Shown: piece after piece, positions 34,674 through 46,312 of the stretch
Position numbering within the stretch: position 1 is the stretch's first letter
Layout of the letters: each line of letters opens with the position of its first letter
Assembly (NCBI RefSeq): GCF_028502605.1
Contig: NC_079233.1
Coordinates: 1,798,001 to 1,862,000 of the forward strand
Direction: 5' to 3'
DNA: 64,000 bases
Source of the DNA: Trichoderma breve
Taxonomy: Eukaryota; Ascomycota; Sordariomycetes; Hypocreales; Hypocreaceae
Translations under genes and position numbers: made by a program
Notes under the pieces: generated by a model
What the model was told of the DNA's origin: nothing
The model's input: the letters and a program-made list of their open reading frames with translations, nothing else
Databases searched by the model: none

Positions 34674-37300
34674 GGATGAGGCTGTGGAACTGCGGTTCTA
34701 GTGAGGACAACGGGCGGGTTGCGGTTCAGAAGTGATGGATTAGAAGAAGAGTTTAAAGGTCGCTGGCGGGCTGGTGTTCGGCTCTGGATCGGCGGCTCGG
34801 GGCACGGGGAAAAGGGCAGGGCCAAGTTGGGTCGAGCAAACAGGGCCGAAGCAATTTTGTGTGCGTGTGCGTCTGCGCTATTCCGCCGAACCTGGGGGGT
34901 GTCTGTAGCTACTAGTAGGCAGAGTGGGAACTGATGCACAGTTGCATGCGCTACAGGCGCATCAGTAGCTAGAAAGGGGAATGCCAAACCCGCCCAGGTT
35001 GAAGACTTGTGTTGCAGAGCTGAACGGGAACGGGAACCTTGGCAGACAGACGCGGTGCCGGTAGATGAGAGAGAGACGAGACAAGAGAAGAGAGGAGAGA
35101 GAGAAAGAGGAGAGAGAGAAAGAGGAGAGTGACGAGAGAGATATGGGAGGGGAGGTGGGTAATGTGTGCAAGCAATTCTCCGCGTTGCTTTGCAACCTCG
35201 AGGTAGCTGTACTTGGATGCCGCGCTGCAGGGTCTAAGTGCAAGTGCAAGTACAAAGTGATCGAGTCTTGCGTTTGGGTGCACAGCTGAGAGTTCGAGTG
35301 GCCAAAAGTGGGCAGATACCTGAGTTAGATGGCAACCTGAACTGAACTGGTCGAATACAGGGGTTGCGTCTGCGGCAGCGCCAATGCTTTAATATTTGAT
35401 TAAAAAGTGGTGAGCCGGAATCGAGTGGCGGCAGACGGTAACCGTCCAAGAGGTGCTGCTCCCGTGTCTGCCGTGTGTCCGTACAGGTACAGCTGCGGAA
35501 GGGCAAGCGAGTTTGGCGCCAGCTCTGCGAAAGCCACTAGCTCAGAAGCAAGCTGGTACGGATACCCAAGGTCGAATTAGCCAGGTCAGCCGGGGTCTGC
35601 TCAGTGTCGTCAACCTGCAGCAGTAGGCGGATCCAGCCAGACACGTTCTGCTGTGCGCGCACGCGGGTAACAATAGCCGTGGTAACGTGAGAAATGGTGG
35701 TAGTGGTAGCAGCGGAGGGGGGGACAATGACGGCAGATGAGGATAGCACGACTGCTGAAGAATGTTGCCCGAGTTAGGTAGTAGATGGTTGATGACAGAG
35801 ACAGAGCCACTGATACCGAGAATAAGGAATCGGAATCAAGAAATAAGATTTGAAGAAGTCAAACAAGGATCGAAGAGACAAGAGATGAAGAGATGCAAGG
35901 AGGCAAAGGAAGCGCCCAACCAACGTCGCCGCGGACAGGACGGGCTCAGCTCAGCTCAGGACCGCTGGTTTATTCTTGGATCTCTGTCTGATGCGTGTAA
36001 GACGATGAACGGGCAGGAGCAAAGAGAGAAAATAAAAAAGCGGGAGCAAGATCGTCAGCCCGTCGAGAGGGCAGTGTTTCCGTATATATGTAGGCCTATG
36101 TATTGGACGGGCATGCAACCATGGAACGAGCTGGGCCTACGGAGCACGGAACGAGCCTCTCTTGTCTTGGTTCATCGCCTTGCTGCCAGTCAGCTCAGTT
36201 TCTGGCTCGTGCTTGGCCCCGAATTTCCATCAAAACAGCATCCTGAATCAAACACTGGCCGACGGTGGGCTGGCACAATGACGGTTGTCACAGCTTGCTT
36301 GGGGCCGGGGGTGCGACTCGACTCGACCTGTCGACAAGGGAGCTTCCCGGGCTCTCTGAGCCCCATGTCCCAGGTTCGACGCCGCCATGCCGCTTCCAGC
36401 CCAAGGCGCGTGGGACGCCGATGCAGACAAGCATAGAAGCACTCAGTTTCGCAGCGCAGTGCTTGTACCGTACAGTGCCAGGTCGGATCCTGCAGGCTTG
36501 CGGCGGCTCCGCTCGAGCGAAAGTGCAAAATGATACACGGGGCTCCAGATGCGTGGCGCACAGGGCGAAGGTGGTTAGCTGTAGTGGTAATGCGTCGTCG
36601 TGATGGTGTGCAGCCGTCCATGGTCGCATGAGTGGGATGCGCCCGAAGCCGTAGAATCCCGTTCGTCTGCCATTTGGGCCTGCGTGCGCGACCGAGCGTG
36701 GAGGAGCAGCCCGGGAAGCTCAATCCCAATCGCCCTCCATCTTGTCCGTCTTGTTCTCTCGCTCTCTTCTTCAAGATGCGATGGATGGATGCGCGAGAGA
36801 GGGGGGCAATGACAGCCAGCTAGTCGGGGGTACGAAGCGCTTGGTACCTGCATCCATCGAGGCAAGGTGCCTTAGCACAAAGCAGGTGCTGTAGGTACCT
36901 GTATGCCCGCTTAAGGTAGGTACTGGTACCCAGGGGACGGCCATCGGCGGCACTCTGGGGCAATTTCTGCTGCCTGCCTACCTCACCTATGGGCAATGCA
37001 CTGCACGTTCTAGCCGTCATCAACGCAACACCAACAACAAACTGCCGTTGGGTGATTTCTGCTATAGATTGTGACTGTACAGAACCCATGTCTCACGCAT
37101 TATTACATGTAAGGTGCCATTATTGTATAGTACTGTATAGTACTTGTATAGCACAGCTTTCGGCCGAGCTCACAGGGATTTCGCACCGACTGCCGACTTT
37201 AATACAGCCCAGTTGGGACTCCAACGATACGGACATGGACGCATTGCTCCGTCCCCAGTTCTGATATCCGTACAATGCAAGTACGGAGAACAAAAGTAGT
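34674..37300. other. Gene-poor stretch, left part: copper-fist upstream region
   Basis: No supported gene. It includes a purine-rich GA repeat near 35.07-35.16 kb and a cluster of three GGTACC palindromes near 36.85 kb. Open frames are short and lack family motifs on both strands. The start nearest the copper-fist gene is likely its promoter and leader. Confidence 0.5.
35065..35150. repeat. GA-rich purine tract with a repeated GAGAGAGAAAGAG unit
   Basis: A long run of G and A on the plus strand, interrupted by few pyrimidines, contains a roughly 18-bp unit repeated in tandem (GAGAGAGAAAGAGGA). It is upstream of the copper-fist gene, which is transcribed leftward. Confidence 0.8.
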
Positions 37301-40300
37301 GCTCCGTACGCTACAGGCTCAGATCCCGCGGCGTCTTGTCCTCTTTCGAGCCCCAGCCGGTCCCGTATCGAGAAGCGCCTGCGGTAGACCTTGGCCTTGG
37401 CGTTCGACGGGCACAACCTCTTCAAAGCCTAGCTAGCCGGTGCAGGCTCTCGAGGGCATTGCGCCATTCGCCCGCCCTGCCACGGCCTTCAACTAAACAA
37501 TTTCGTGCAGTTGACCCTCTCCACCGATCATGTCCTTCGCTATTCGCGGCATGAAAAAACCCAATCCCAACAGCCGTTATGCTCCGTGGTGTGGGGACCC
37601 GTTTGGCGTTTGATAGCCTCTGGCCGATGATCCCTGGGGAAATTTTCCGGATATGCTCTGGCCCAAGCAAGACCCTGAAGAATGATGCCCTGTTCGATTC
37701 TTGCATCCGAACCGTACCGTACCGTATGTACCATGCTGTAGCTCGATGTCAGTTATTATTGGTTTGTATCCTTTTTGGAATTCCGCGGATGTGATAGGTA
37801 AGGTCTGATGTTTTGTTAGCCAAGCTGGGCTGGCCGGGTAACCGATTGCTCTCTCTCATGCTCTCTCTTTCAGTGTGTCTGTCTCTCACACTCTGCTCTG
37901 TCTGGTCGTCTTCGAGTCACGCCTGCTCCCCTCGATACGAAGCACGCGGCCCTTTGATCGCCGCCCAGCCGCTTCCTCTCGTCTGCACTGCCTGTCATGC
38001 CAAGCTGCGTTTGTGCAAGCGGCTGGTAGCAACGTCGGTTACGATCTGACATATTGGTCAACATGCGGGCAAAGGACATGGCGAAACTGAGTGCGGGATA
38101 CTGCGTACGGGATAGCCATGATAGAATGTGCTTGGCCGTGCCAGAAGACTCGCTGCTGGTTTCTTGTGCCTGGCCACCCCTTTGAAGGCGTTCTCCACCG
38201 TCATCTGCGTCTTTGGGAACGGTACTCGGTCCGTGCCTGTGGTACTTTTCGTCACGACGGGGGCTTTGTCACCTTGATTAGTACAGGGATGGTGCAGATA
38301 AGCTGATACGCCGTAATGAAATGCACTGTACCATTGCATATTGGCTGGCATTCGGTACCGAGGAAAGGATTGAGCAATTCCAGAGGCGACTGACTAGTGC
38401 GTGATGCGCTTCTGCTGCTTCCATCCCCTTAGCTGATGAGGCTGTCAGTACCTTATTTCACCTTGTGCGACCACGGGGGTCTGCAGGCAAAATGTACGGT
38501 ACAGTAGCAACGAAGAGAGCGTTCGGTAATGACATGGCCGAGCAATCCCAATCCCATCCTGCAGGTGTAAGGGACGCCTGTCCTGTATGTACTGTATCCA
38601 GTTGGCTGACAACATACATGCCGTACTCACCTTGGCGGTTGGTAGAGCTGCACCAAAATGTAAATGGAACCCTTCAAGGCAGCAGCAATGTGACTTGTGC
38701 CAGCACTATTCATGTCTGTGCATTACGAGGATTTGTATCAGAATAGACCTGCAGGCCACCTATTGGCATTCGGCCCATCGCTACAAGGCCTAGAGCTCGT
38801 AAAAGTCAATCCTGCGAAATTGAACGGCCAACAGCCCTTTGCGCATTGCATGGCGATGTCTTTGCTCCGCGGAGGTGAATTCAGGGGCGTGTGAAAGCAG
38901 ACCCCTAGTGACGTAATTGCTCGTGCTCTTCTGCCCATGGACGATGCTGCACATGCTCACACTTGTGCCGGATTACCTAGAAACACTTCCAAAGAAAGGC
39001 CTTCCGTTTCGACCACGGTCACAGTACTGGAATTTGTCTTGGCATGTGGTGCTCTCTCTCCACCACAATATCAACGAGTCCTCGTGCTTGTACATGTGCA
39101 GTTAGCTACTCCAGACCAAGGGCTGCAGCGAAGAGTACTAGGTAGGTAGTATTAATAGGTGACTCCATCACCTTAGTGTAAGATCAGTGCAAAGCGTACA
39201 AGTCGAGATTAGTTCTGTGGATGGTAGCAGCACCATTAGGCCGATAAATCGCGATGAAGGGCAATGGCATGGGGGGTTTACGTGGGGAACACAGTAGGTG
39301 TATCTGACTCGTCAAATGGCTGACGGCTAGGCACTGGCACTGGGTTGATTTCCCAAACAAATGACTTGTCCTAGCTTCCCTTTCGAACCAGGAGCTATTA
39401 AAAGAGGATCGGCGCCAGCCATGCCTGTACGATTGGCTGCCACCATCGAGGTGGGCTTTTTGTTGCAGCGTGTTAGGGGTGGTCTGGACCGAGACCTCGT
39501 CCATCCATTCAACCAATACCACCGTGTTGCGTCCGTATTGAGACGCTTCTGCAGCAGAAATTGCGATGACCGCGCATCGAATCTGATTGTCCCAGGTCCA
39601 GCTGCATGATGGGGATGGTCCCCGAAGTGGCGGCTCAAGGGGGAATTACAGGCACATGTATGATCAAATGTCGAATGTTTGGCACTAATACGGTGCTTTG
39701 CAGGGCATCAAGGCACCTGTACCTGGTGCTACTGCTACAGCTCCCGTCTGTACGGAGCACGTATATCTGCTGCATAACAGCCCGGGTGAGGTCGTCTTCG
39801 TCTTTGCCCGCGGCAAGATGAGTCGGGTAGTAGCACCGAGCCAGGAGATGAGACTGCAGGCTCCTTTGCAGTGTGATGAGCACGCACGCACAGCTACACG
39901 TGCGATACGGTATAAACATCCATACCTGTGCTTGCTGTGCTCGTACACAACCTGCGCCTCAATCTGACCGTATCAAAAGCTCGTGACACCCACCTGGCGC
40001 CTGGAAAGGTCGTAGGGACCAATAGCCCCGATTTCTAGGCCTATCTCATCGACACTTTGCGGTCCATTCAGCTCGCGGATCAGACATGTCTTACTCGTTC
40101 TCTCATGCTCACTCACACGCATTGTCCCGTCGCGTGCGGCTGGGATATGATGCAATTTGAGGTTAGTCATGGACGAGCCCAGCCCAGCCTCTCCACCCAA
40201 CGTTGCCTCCAGATCAAAGAGCCCACGGAGCCAAAGTTGGGGGGATGGATGAGGCGAGTTGGATGCGTGGCGTTCGCACTGTCTTCAGGTCGACCGAAAA

Positions 40301-41373
40301 TGGATCGGAATCGTAGACGCGCCATGATTGGCAGAGACGACCTAGGAATCACAAGCGCCAAAACGGATCTCGAAATAGTTGATCTTCTAGAACTACACCA
40401 AACGCCCTCTGCTCATTGGACGTCGGCGAGGGCATCGAGCCCAGCAAGCTAAAACTTGGCCTTCGTCACTTCTGCGACAGGTCGGCCGTCGCTGTGTCCA
40501 ACATGCTGCGCACATGTCTAGGGAAGCGAGGGAAGCACACCCCTGGCTGTCTTTTGCTCGTCTCCCACACCGAAAGAGCGAAGAAGAAGACGAGGCCGAC
40601 GAAGCCATCACCAAGCATTTGCTTTGGGAGCTGAGCTGAAGAGCGCCGACGAGATCTACAGACAAATTGGGCGCGCCGCAATTGCGGCCCGACACGATCG
40701 GCATCGCCCGGAGAAACGAGCTGATGAATGTGTGCAATGTAGGCAATGTGAGGCATGTAAGGCCTACTAAGTATGTAGGTAAAGTGTGTGCGAGCTGCAG
40801 CCCCATGCAGCAATAATCGTCGTTGAAGAAGCGCCACGGGCTACCTAGCTTTAGTCGCGTCCCTTCGGTCCGGAGTGTATCTTCATTTTCAGCATGCGCC
40901 GCCCTTTGCGCGCCCGCTTCACGAGCCTCGTGCTCATATAATTGGAAGCGTGCGCCCTCATTCATACCCAACTTCTGATATACTACCGGCCTATCCAAAT
41001 GCGCAGCTCGGGAAATGGCACGCGAACGCTTCGATTTTTGTGGAGAGAGTGACTGGCGAAAGGATGGATAGATGGATGCACTGCTTGCTTGCTTGCTCGA
41101 TCCAGTGACTGAGTGATTGATTGATTGATTGATTAACTGCCGATTTGTCGCCAACGGTTAATTAATTACATGTGTCAATTGCCATGCCCTTTGCCCTCCG
41201 TTTATCCCGTCCGTGTGATTGGGCCGGTGGGCTCGATATCGGATCACAAAAATTTCACCCAAAAATCCCCATCTGCCCCGCCTTCTAAGCGCGCTGCCCG
41301 ACCTTCAGCCAGTCAGTTAAAAGCCGGTCTCTTTTTTTCTCTTCCATCAGGCTGCCGAGTTTTTCTTTTCTCC
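37301..41373. other. Gene-poor stretch, middle part
   Basis: About 4 kb with balanced base composition and no convincing exon. Short frames such as the one at 39361-39609 lack recognisable motifs. A GATT microsatellite lies near 41.12 kb. Confidence 0.45.
41114..41134. repeat. GATT microsatellite
   Basis: Five tandem TGAT/GATT units in a row. It is preceded by a short CTTG repeat (CTTGCTTGCTTGCT). Confidence 0.85.
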
Positions 41374-41402
41374 CACACACACACACGCGCACACACACAC
41401 AC
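41374..41402. repeat. CA microsatellite with a central CGCG
   Basis: An alternating CA run interrupted once by GCGC. The composition and alternation could favour a non-B structure. Confidence 0.85.
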
Positions 41403-41629
41403 TTTTCTCGATAAATCGGTGCTGCTACCGACTGCACTATGACGTTCCCTCACAACCTCGATTATGCTCTAACGCTGGTCATCCTTCCCGTCCAGCGCGC
41501 GTAAGAAGAGGGGGTTTGGTTTCACGTCTTGGGCTGAAAGCTTTTCTCTCTGCCATCTTACGATGAAGCTGGGATGTGATTTTTCGCATTCAAAAGTCAC
41601 TACCGCCCGCGCACAAACTTGTCAAACTG

Positions 41630-41860
41630 CTATGGCGGGTAATGCCCAGGAGCCACTGTTTTTGACACGGTGAGGTAGCCACCTATTCCGGCGGCTTCGG
41701 TAAGGCATCTTCGGATTCGAGAGCCGAACAAAACGGCATTCCGAACATGCACCGGCCTCACCGCGATTGATCGGCCGTTTGCCATCGGCTTACCTTTTGC
41801 TAAGAACTCTGACTCGAGTTCGATAACAGGTTCCTCTGGTGACATAGTGACACCGCTCAT
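41630..41860 (-). other. Weak candidate small ORF (76 codons), possibly a relic exon
   Basis: On the minus strand an ATG at 41860 opens a 76-codon frame, 'MSGVTMSPEEPVIELESEFL...', with varied rather than low-complexity composition. A GTAAGC that could act as a splice donor follows codon 22 (…LAKG), and no clear downstream exon is visible. It could be an exon of a lost or unrecognised gene, or chance. I do not recognise a family. Confidence 0.2.
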
Positions 41861-41885
41861 TCTGATGCAGTTGTGACTTTATCTA

Positions 41886-41907
41886 GTTTTGTTTTGTTTT
41901 GTTTTTG
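41886..41907. repeat. TTTTG repeat
   Basis: Four consecutive TTTTG-like units (GTTTTGTTTTGTTTTGTTTTTG). It lies about 25 bp upstream of the weak small ORF start. Confidence 0.8.
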
Positions 41908-42399
41908 CCAGATATGACGTTGCTTTTATAGCTTCGTCTATCGACATCTCCGTTCATCTCCCATTGACCTAGATGTTTTCGCACTGGCATAGATCAATTT
42001 AGCTCGTTGCTGGGCACCCGGCTTGGAGATGTCGTTTTGTACATCAAAGACAGGCCGGGAATCAGCTGTAGAAACATTTCATCTCGTAACTTGTACGTAT
42101 TGTAAACAAAAAAGGGTCATCTCCCAGCGCGGATAGGGCGGCCCCAGTCTATTGGTTTAAACATCCCCGGATACGTCGTACCAGTACGAGTACACGTACG
42201 GGCAGATCTCGTCTGCACACTCCTCTTCTGACTCGTTTCAAGACCATGAATCGTACAAACTGCTATCCTCGGCAATTAAAACCTGGATCTGTGGTGAGTG
42301 CCGTAGACTATAATTGCATGGTTAAACTCAATTGCAGCTTTTTCTGCCATGATGTCATAGCTGTCTTTCTCTCTCTCCTTTGATATCCATCTGACCGCT

Positions 42400-45000
42400 A
42401 ATACGGGGTTTCATAACCACGGCCACACCGACTGCGTAAAGTGGTAAAAAAACGCGGTGAAAGTCTGTGATACATATCCTAGTTGAAACTATTCATTCGG
42501 CTTGTCGGCTATTAATAACCGAGGTAATCAATATTTTGCAATCATGAAGAAAATGATTACTTTAAACTATGTAATCGTTGTCTGCTTGAAATGAAGGGAG
42601 CATGGATAGAGTCGTTGGAAAGGGGGGTGAAGAAGCTAGAGTCATGGGCTCATCGATACATGTCTTGAAGGCTATTAACTTGCTATCTGTTGTGTGTTAT
42701 CCTTTACTGGTCTATTTTGCTTAACGATAAGAATGTTATTGAAATGAATAAATATTGGTAAGTGAGAAGGGGATAGGATACATAATAGCAAAGACGAGTA
42801 GGAGTGTACTATATCAAACTCCACCTCCAAGACGACAATCATTAAATGGATATATAACATGCTTAATATTATTTTAAGACAGTAGTCGATTGTAAGAAGT
42901 TTGGTTCCATGAGCTATTGATAACTAGTCATTGAAGAACACATCAAGCAATGGACTGCTGATCTGCTTGTCTATAACACTCATGAAATTAACATATATGC
43001 ACTTACTTATCAAATATACATACAAATTATGTTTCCAGAAATTTTTTCTGGATGATTTCTTCCCATGTCTGCAAAATGTGACACGGCGGCGACGTTTTAG
43101 AAGTGAACGCCTTGTCATACGCACCATAGGTATCGTACGCCATTGCGTAAACCAACCACTACTTTGTCAAGAAATGGATGAGTTTCTAGAGCAAATAACT
43201 AACTTTCTGCACATATGTAAGTAACATAGCCGTATTCAAAGCAAACTCATAGACCTTGGGTTCATGTGGCGCCAGGAGTCTCTGCGTTCGACCTCGTCAT
43301 ACATAGAGGAATTGACAGAGTCAACTTTATGCACCATAAACGCTACCTTTTAGATAGACTCAAGATGTAATAGTCAAATCGCATGCCTAGACAGTTATTT
43401 CGCATTCGGTGTACCGTATTTGACGCATACTTTTATTTAGGGATCGTCAGTGGTCTGGTAGCCAGCGTAACCTAGCGAACACTACAGGTATAGTACCTAG
43501 TAGGTATAGACCTGGAAGAATATACTGCATGTCAAGAATCGACTGTAGTACCTGTACGTCTAGCTTGACGATTGGAACCTGGTATAGGAAAGTCCTCAGA
43601 TTTGTGTTTACGATTGGAAAAGGCAGTAAAATCGGACCTCTCTTATAAGTACTCATTAGAAACCCTCACGTTCATAAAAGATAGACAATTTTCAGTTCAT
43701 TTTTAGGAAGCGTCAAGTTAACACAATCATTGACTAAACCCCTCTTGATGCTTGACCATGTTCAAACAAAATCACTACAATTTTGACATACGGGCGTCAG
43801 CGTTATCAACCCACTCAGTCAACATCAGACCCGCCATCTTGGCGCAGATCCGTACTCACCAAGGGAGCCCATATAAACAATTATATGAATTGAGATCCAT
43901 GCTAGTAATAATATAATATCATTGTCCATCGATCGGTCTAACCTATTCTGATCGCGTTTCAGCAGATGCATCCACATTGTTCTCTCGGCTTTCATCCAAA
44001 AATTGCTCCCATTGTTTCGCTAAGTTAGTAGTCATTGACTAGGTCTTGCCTGTATATCCTGGCGTGGGTCGTACGAGTAGTCTCTTCAAGCCTTGCCACA
44101 AAAGTATTGGACGAGAATATATAGTGCTAGAGACGAGGATAGATAATGTTAGAAACGAGGACCTTCATGTTAGGAGAAGCCTCAAGCCTCACGGTAGATG
44201 TTAGTTGCTCTATACTTTGAATGAGACAACCATCTGAATCACCATTTATGCTTAATTATGAACAAGCATTCATATTGCATGTATATTTCACTCCCAGATA
44301 CAATAATCTTGATAGGAATAGCGTTTCGGATAATAGATGGCGTTTCCTGTAATTTCATTACGCAAAAAACACATAGCAATGTATATGAGAGATGTTTGAA
44401 CAACAACTGCATCATATACGAGGGCCCTTGTGAATGTGAACAAAGGCCAAATTGCAATTTTCCAGTTTTGCCTGCATTACGACTCATCGCCACCTCATAC
44501 AACGCATGGCCAATGACTGTTGCTGATGGATCTGCTTGCAAATCGCATCCCCTGAAAGTGGCGAGACGGTTGCACAAACTGCCACATCAGCAAGTAAACT
44601 CAGTTTTTTGCTTCCAGCGTGTTTCAGAGCTGCAGCAATTCATGTCATATCTACGCAACGTGAACCAATAGCAGATGTTTGAGAAGCTCTCATTACAGGA
44701 TGTCTCTCATCAGGAAGAGACATGTCTCGTAGATGCCCACTTTATTACCTGAGGTAGTACTCTGGTGAAGTAAAACCAAGCGATTTCATAAGGATCAGAG
44801 GCTGGTGGGAAATGGATAGTGTCTTGTCGCATTGTTGTTGGCAGAGTTTTAAAGCAGGTCGTGTTTATAATTGAATATATACGACCGGAGTTGAGGCAAT
44901 AATGCAACAAAATGTTTAAAACCCGTCTCCCATATAATAGCCCAGACCGCTGGACTCTAGCAGCTGTACTTTGTACCTTGCAGGCAACGTAACAGATCTT
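42400..45000. repeat. AT-rich block, possibly a decayed repeat (RIP-like)
   Basis: Base composition shifts to about 40% G+C by eye, with many TATA/TTAA stretches, compared with about 50% on both sides. Both strands are closed by frequent stops. No intact transposase, LTR or terminal repeats were recognised. Repeat-induced point mutation of a former element is one possible cause. Confidence 0.4.
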
Positions 45001-46312
45001 TGGGGCTTTAATGGCGCCACTTAAATGCCTAGCTCACCCTTTGGCCGGACCATCTGTTCCGGGGTCTCCATCTTTCTGCTCCTGCTGACGGAGTACGGAA
45101 GAGCTCAGCAGCAAAATTAGAGGTCACAGCTTTGTTTCCGTGGAGTCTCCAGACGTTGGTACTGTAATACTGAAGGAAGAAGTAAAAGGAAGAAGAAAAA
45201 ATTAAAATTTAAAAATGGAAATATATAAAAGACGGGGCAGAAAAAGGAGGAGCCTCAAGGAGAGAAAACCCTCACATGAGTCGCCGGCTGCTTTGTACAG
45301 GTGACCTCTTAAGTGTACACTCACGCGGGCTTGGCTGCCCTGGATTTATATTCGAGCTACCCCTCCATGCATAGTGATGTGATGCTGTAAGTGAGGGGCC
45401 ACGATATATTGCTGTCCTGTGCCTTTATCTATCTGGTTTCCTCCACTGCCGGAATTGACAGGATTTATGTAGACATGAGCAGTCTGTTTCTTGATTTGAT
45501 TGATTCACATTAGATAGAAATGTTTTAGATAGAAGATCAATAGGATTTTCAGAGTAATACGAGCAACGCCATCTACAAGTTGTCAATCACATGCGCTGCT
45601 ACCCCTCACGGCGAAGCACTACGAGGACTAATCCTAGGACTCATCCATGTACTCCAACTTAGCAGGTACCTGAGGCTGTGGGTTTTATCTCTCCGAAAGG
45701 CCTTGCGATGCACCTAGAGCCGGATCTCGCCGCCTTGTACATACTTTTCTGCGCCACTGCGGAACTCGAAGTGCGGATTTTGCTTACATATATCTCGGTT
45801 TCCATAGCTGTGATTCGCGATGCTTTCTACCTTAAGTAAATTTGATCCAGAGTGACAAGTCAACACGTACATCTGTACACTGGCAGTAATGTACTGGTAT
45901 CAGCCACTACCACCTCTACGGCATTACTCTAGGTACAGTAGTACATCATGTTGCAGGTACCTGGCCCGGAGCTAATGACGGAGATCTGCAGAGAATTAGC
46001 TGCATCAAGTTGTTCCAACTAATGCAGCAAGTCCGCGTTGCCTCACCTGCTCCCTCCAGCATCATCCCATTCCAGCTTTTCTTGCATCTCCTAAAGATCC
46101 TCTTCACTTTCGTTTCGTTTCGTTTCCTTTATCCTACTTCTCGCCTGAACACCCTTACTCGCCGGAAATCGCTCCCAAGACCGGCATTGACCAACTATCC
46201 TGACCTACTCCCCCGCCTTGGATCGCGACACAATGCGCTTCGCCTAGAACACAACACCATCACGACATGTGCATATCTGACGCCCTGTGCTTAACAAGCA
46301 ACCGCTCAGATA
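45001..46312. promoter_or_regulatory. Upstream region and leader of the phytochrome gene
   Basis: A pyrimidine-rich stretch at about 46,100-46,145 (CTTTCGTTTCGTTTCG repeats) resembles fungal core promoters. Two copies of the palindrome CAGGTACCTG (45663-45672 and 45954-45963) and two short upstream ORFs (46233-46247 and 46267-46335) precede the main start. Confidence 0.45.

Noticed and set aside
36365..36395. A 'GGTTCGACGCC' match to a tRNA B box
   Set aside because: The flanking bases do not form a T stem and no A box or anticodon arm fits upstream; it is a chance match.
39361..39609. An 82-codon frame in the gene-poor stretch
   Set aside because: Open frames of this size occur by chance at this GC content; no family motif, no splice partner, and the opposite strand has similar frames.
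44258..44671. A 137-codon frame in the AT-rich block
   Set aside because: The overlapping frame on the other strand is similarly open; no recognised motif, and codon use is unlike neighbouring genes. It could be a relic but cannot be supported.
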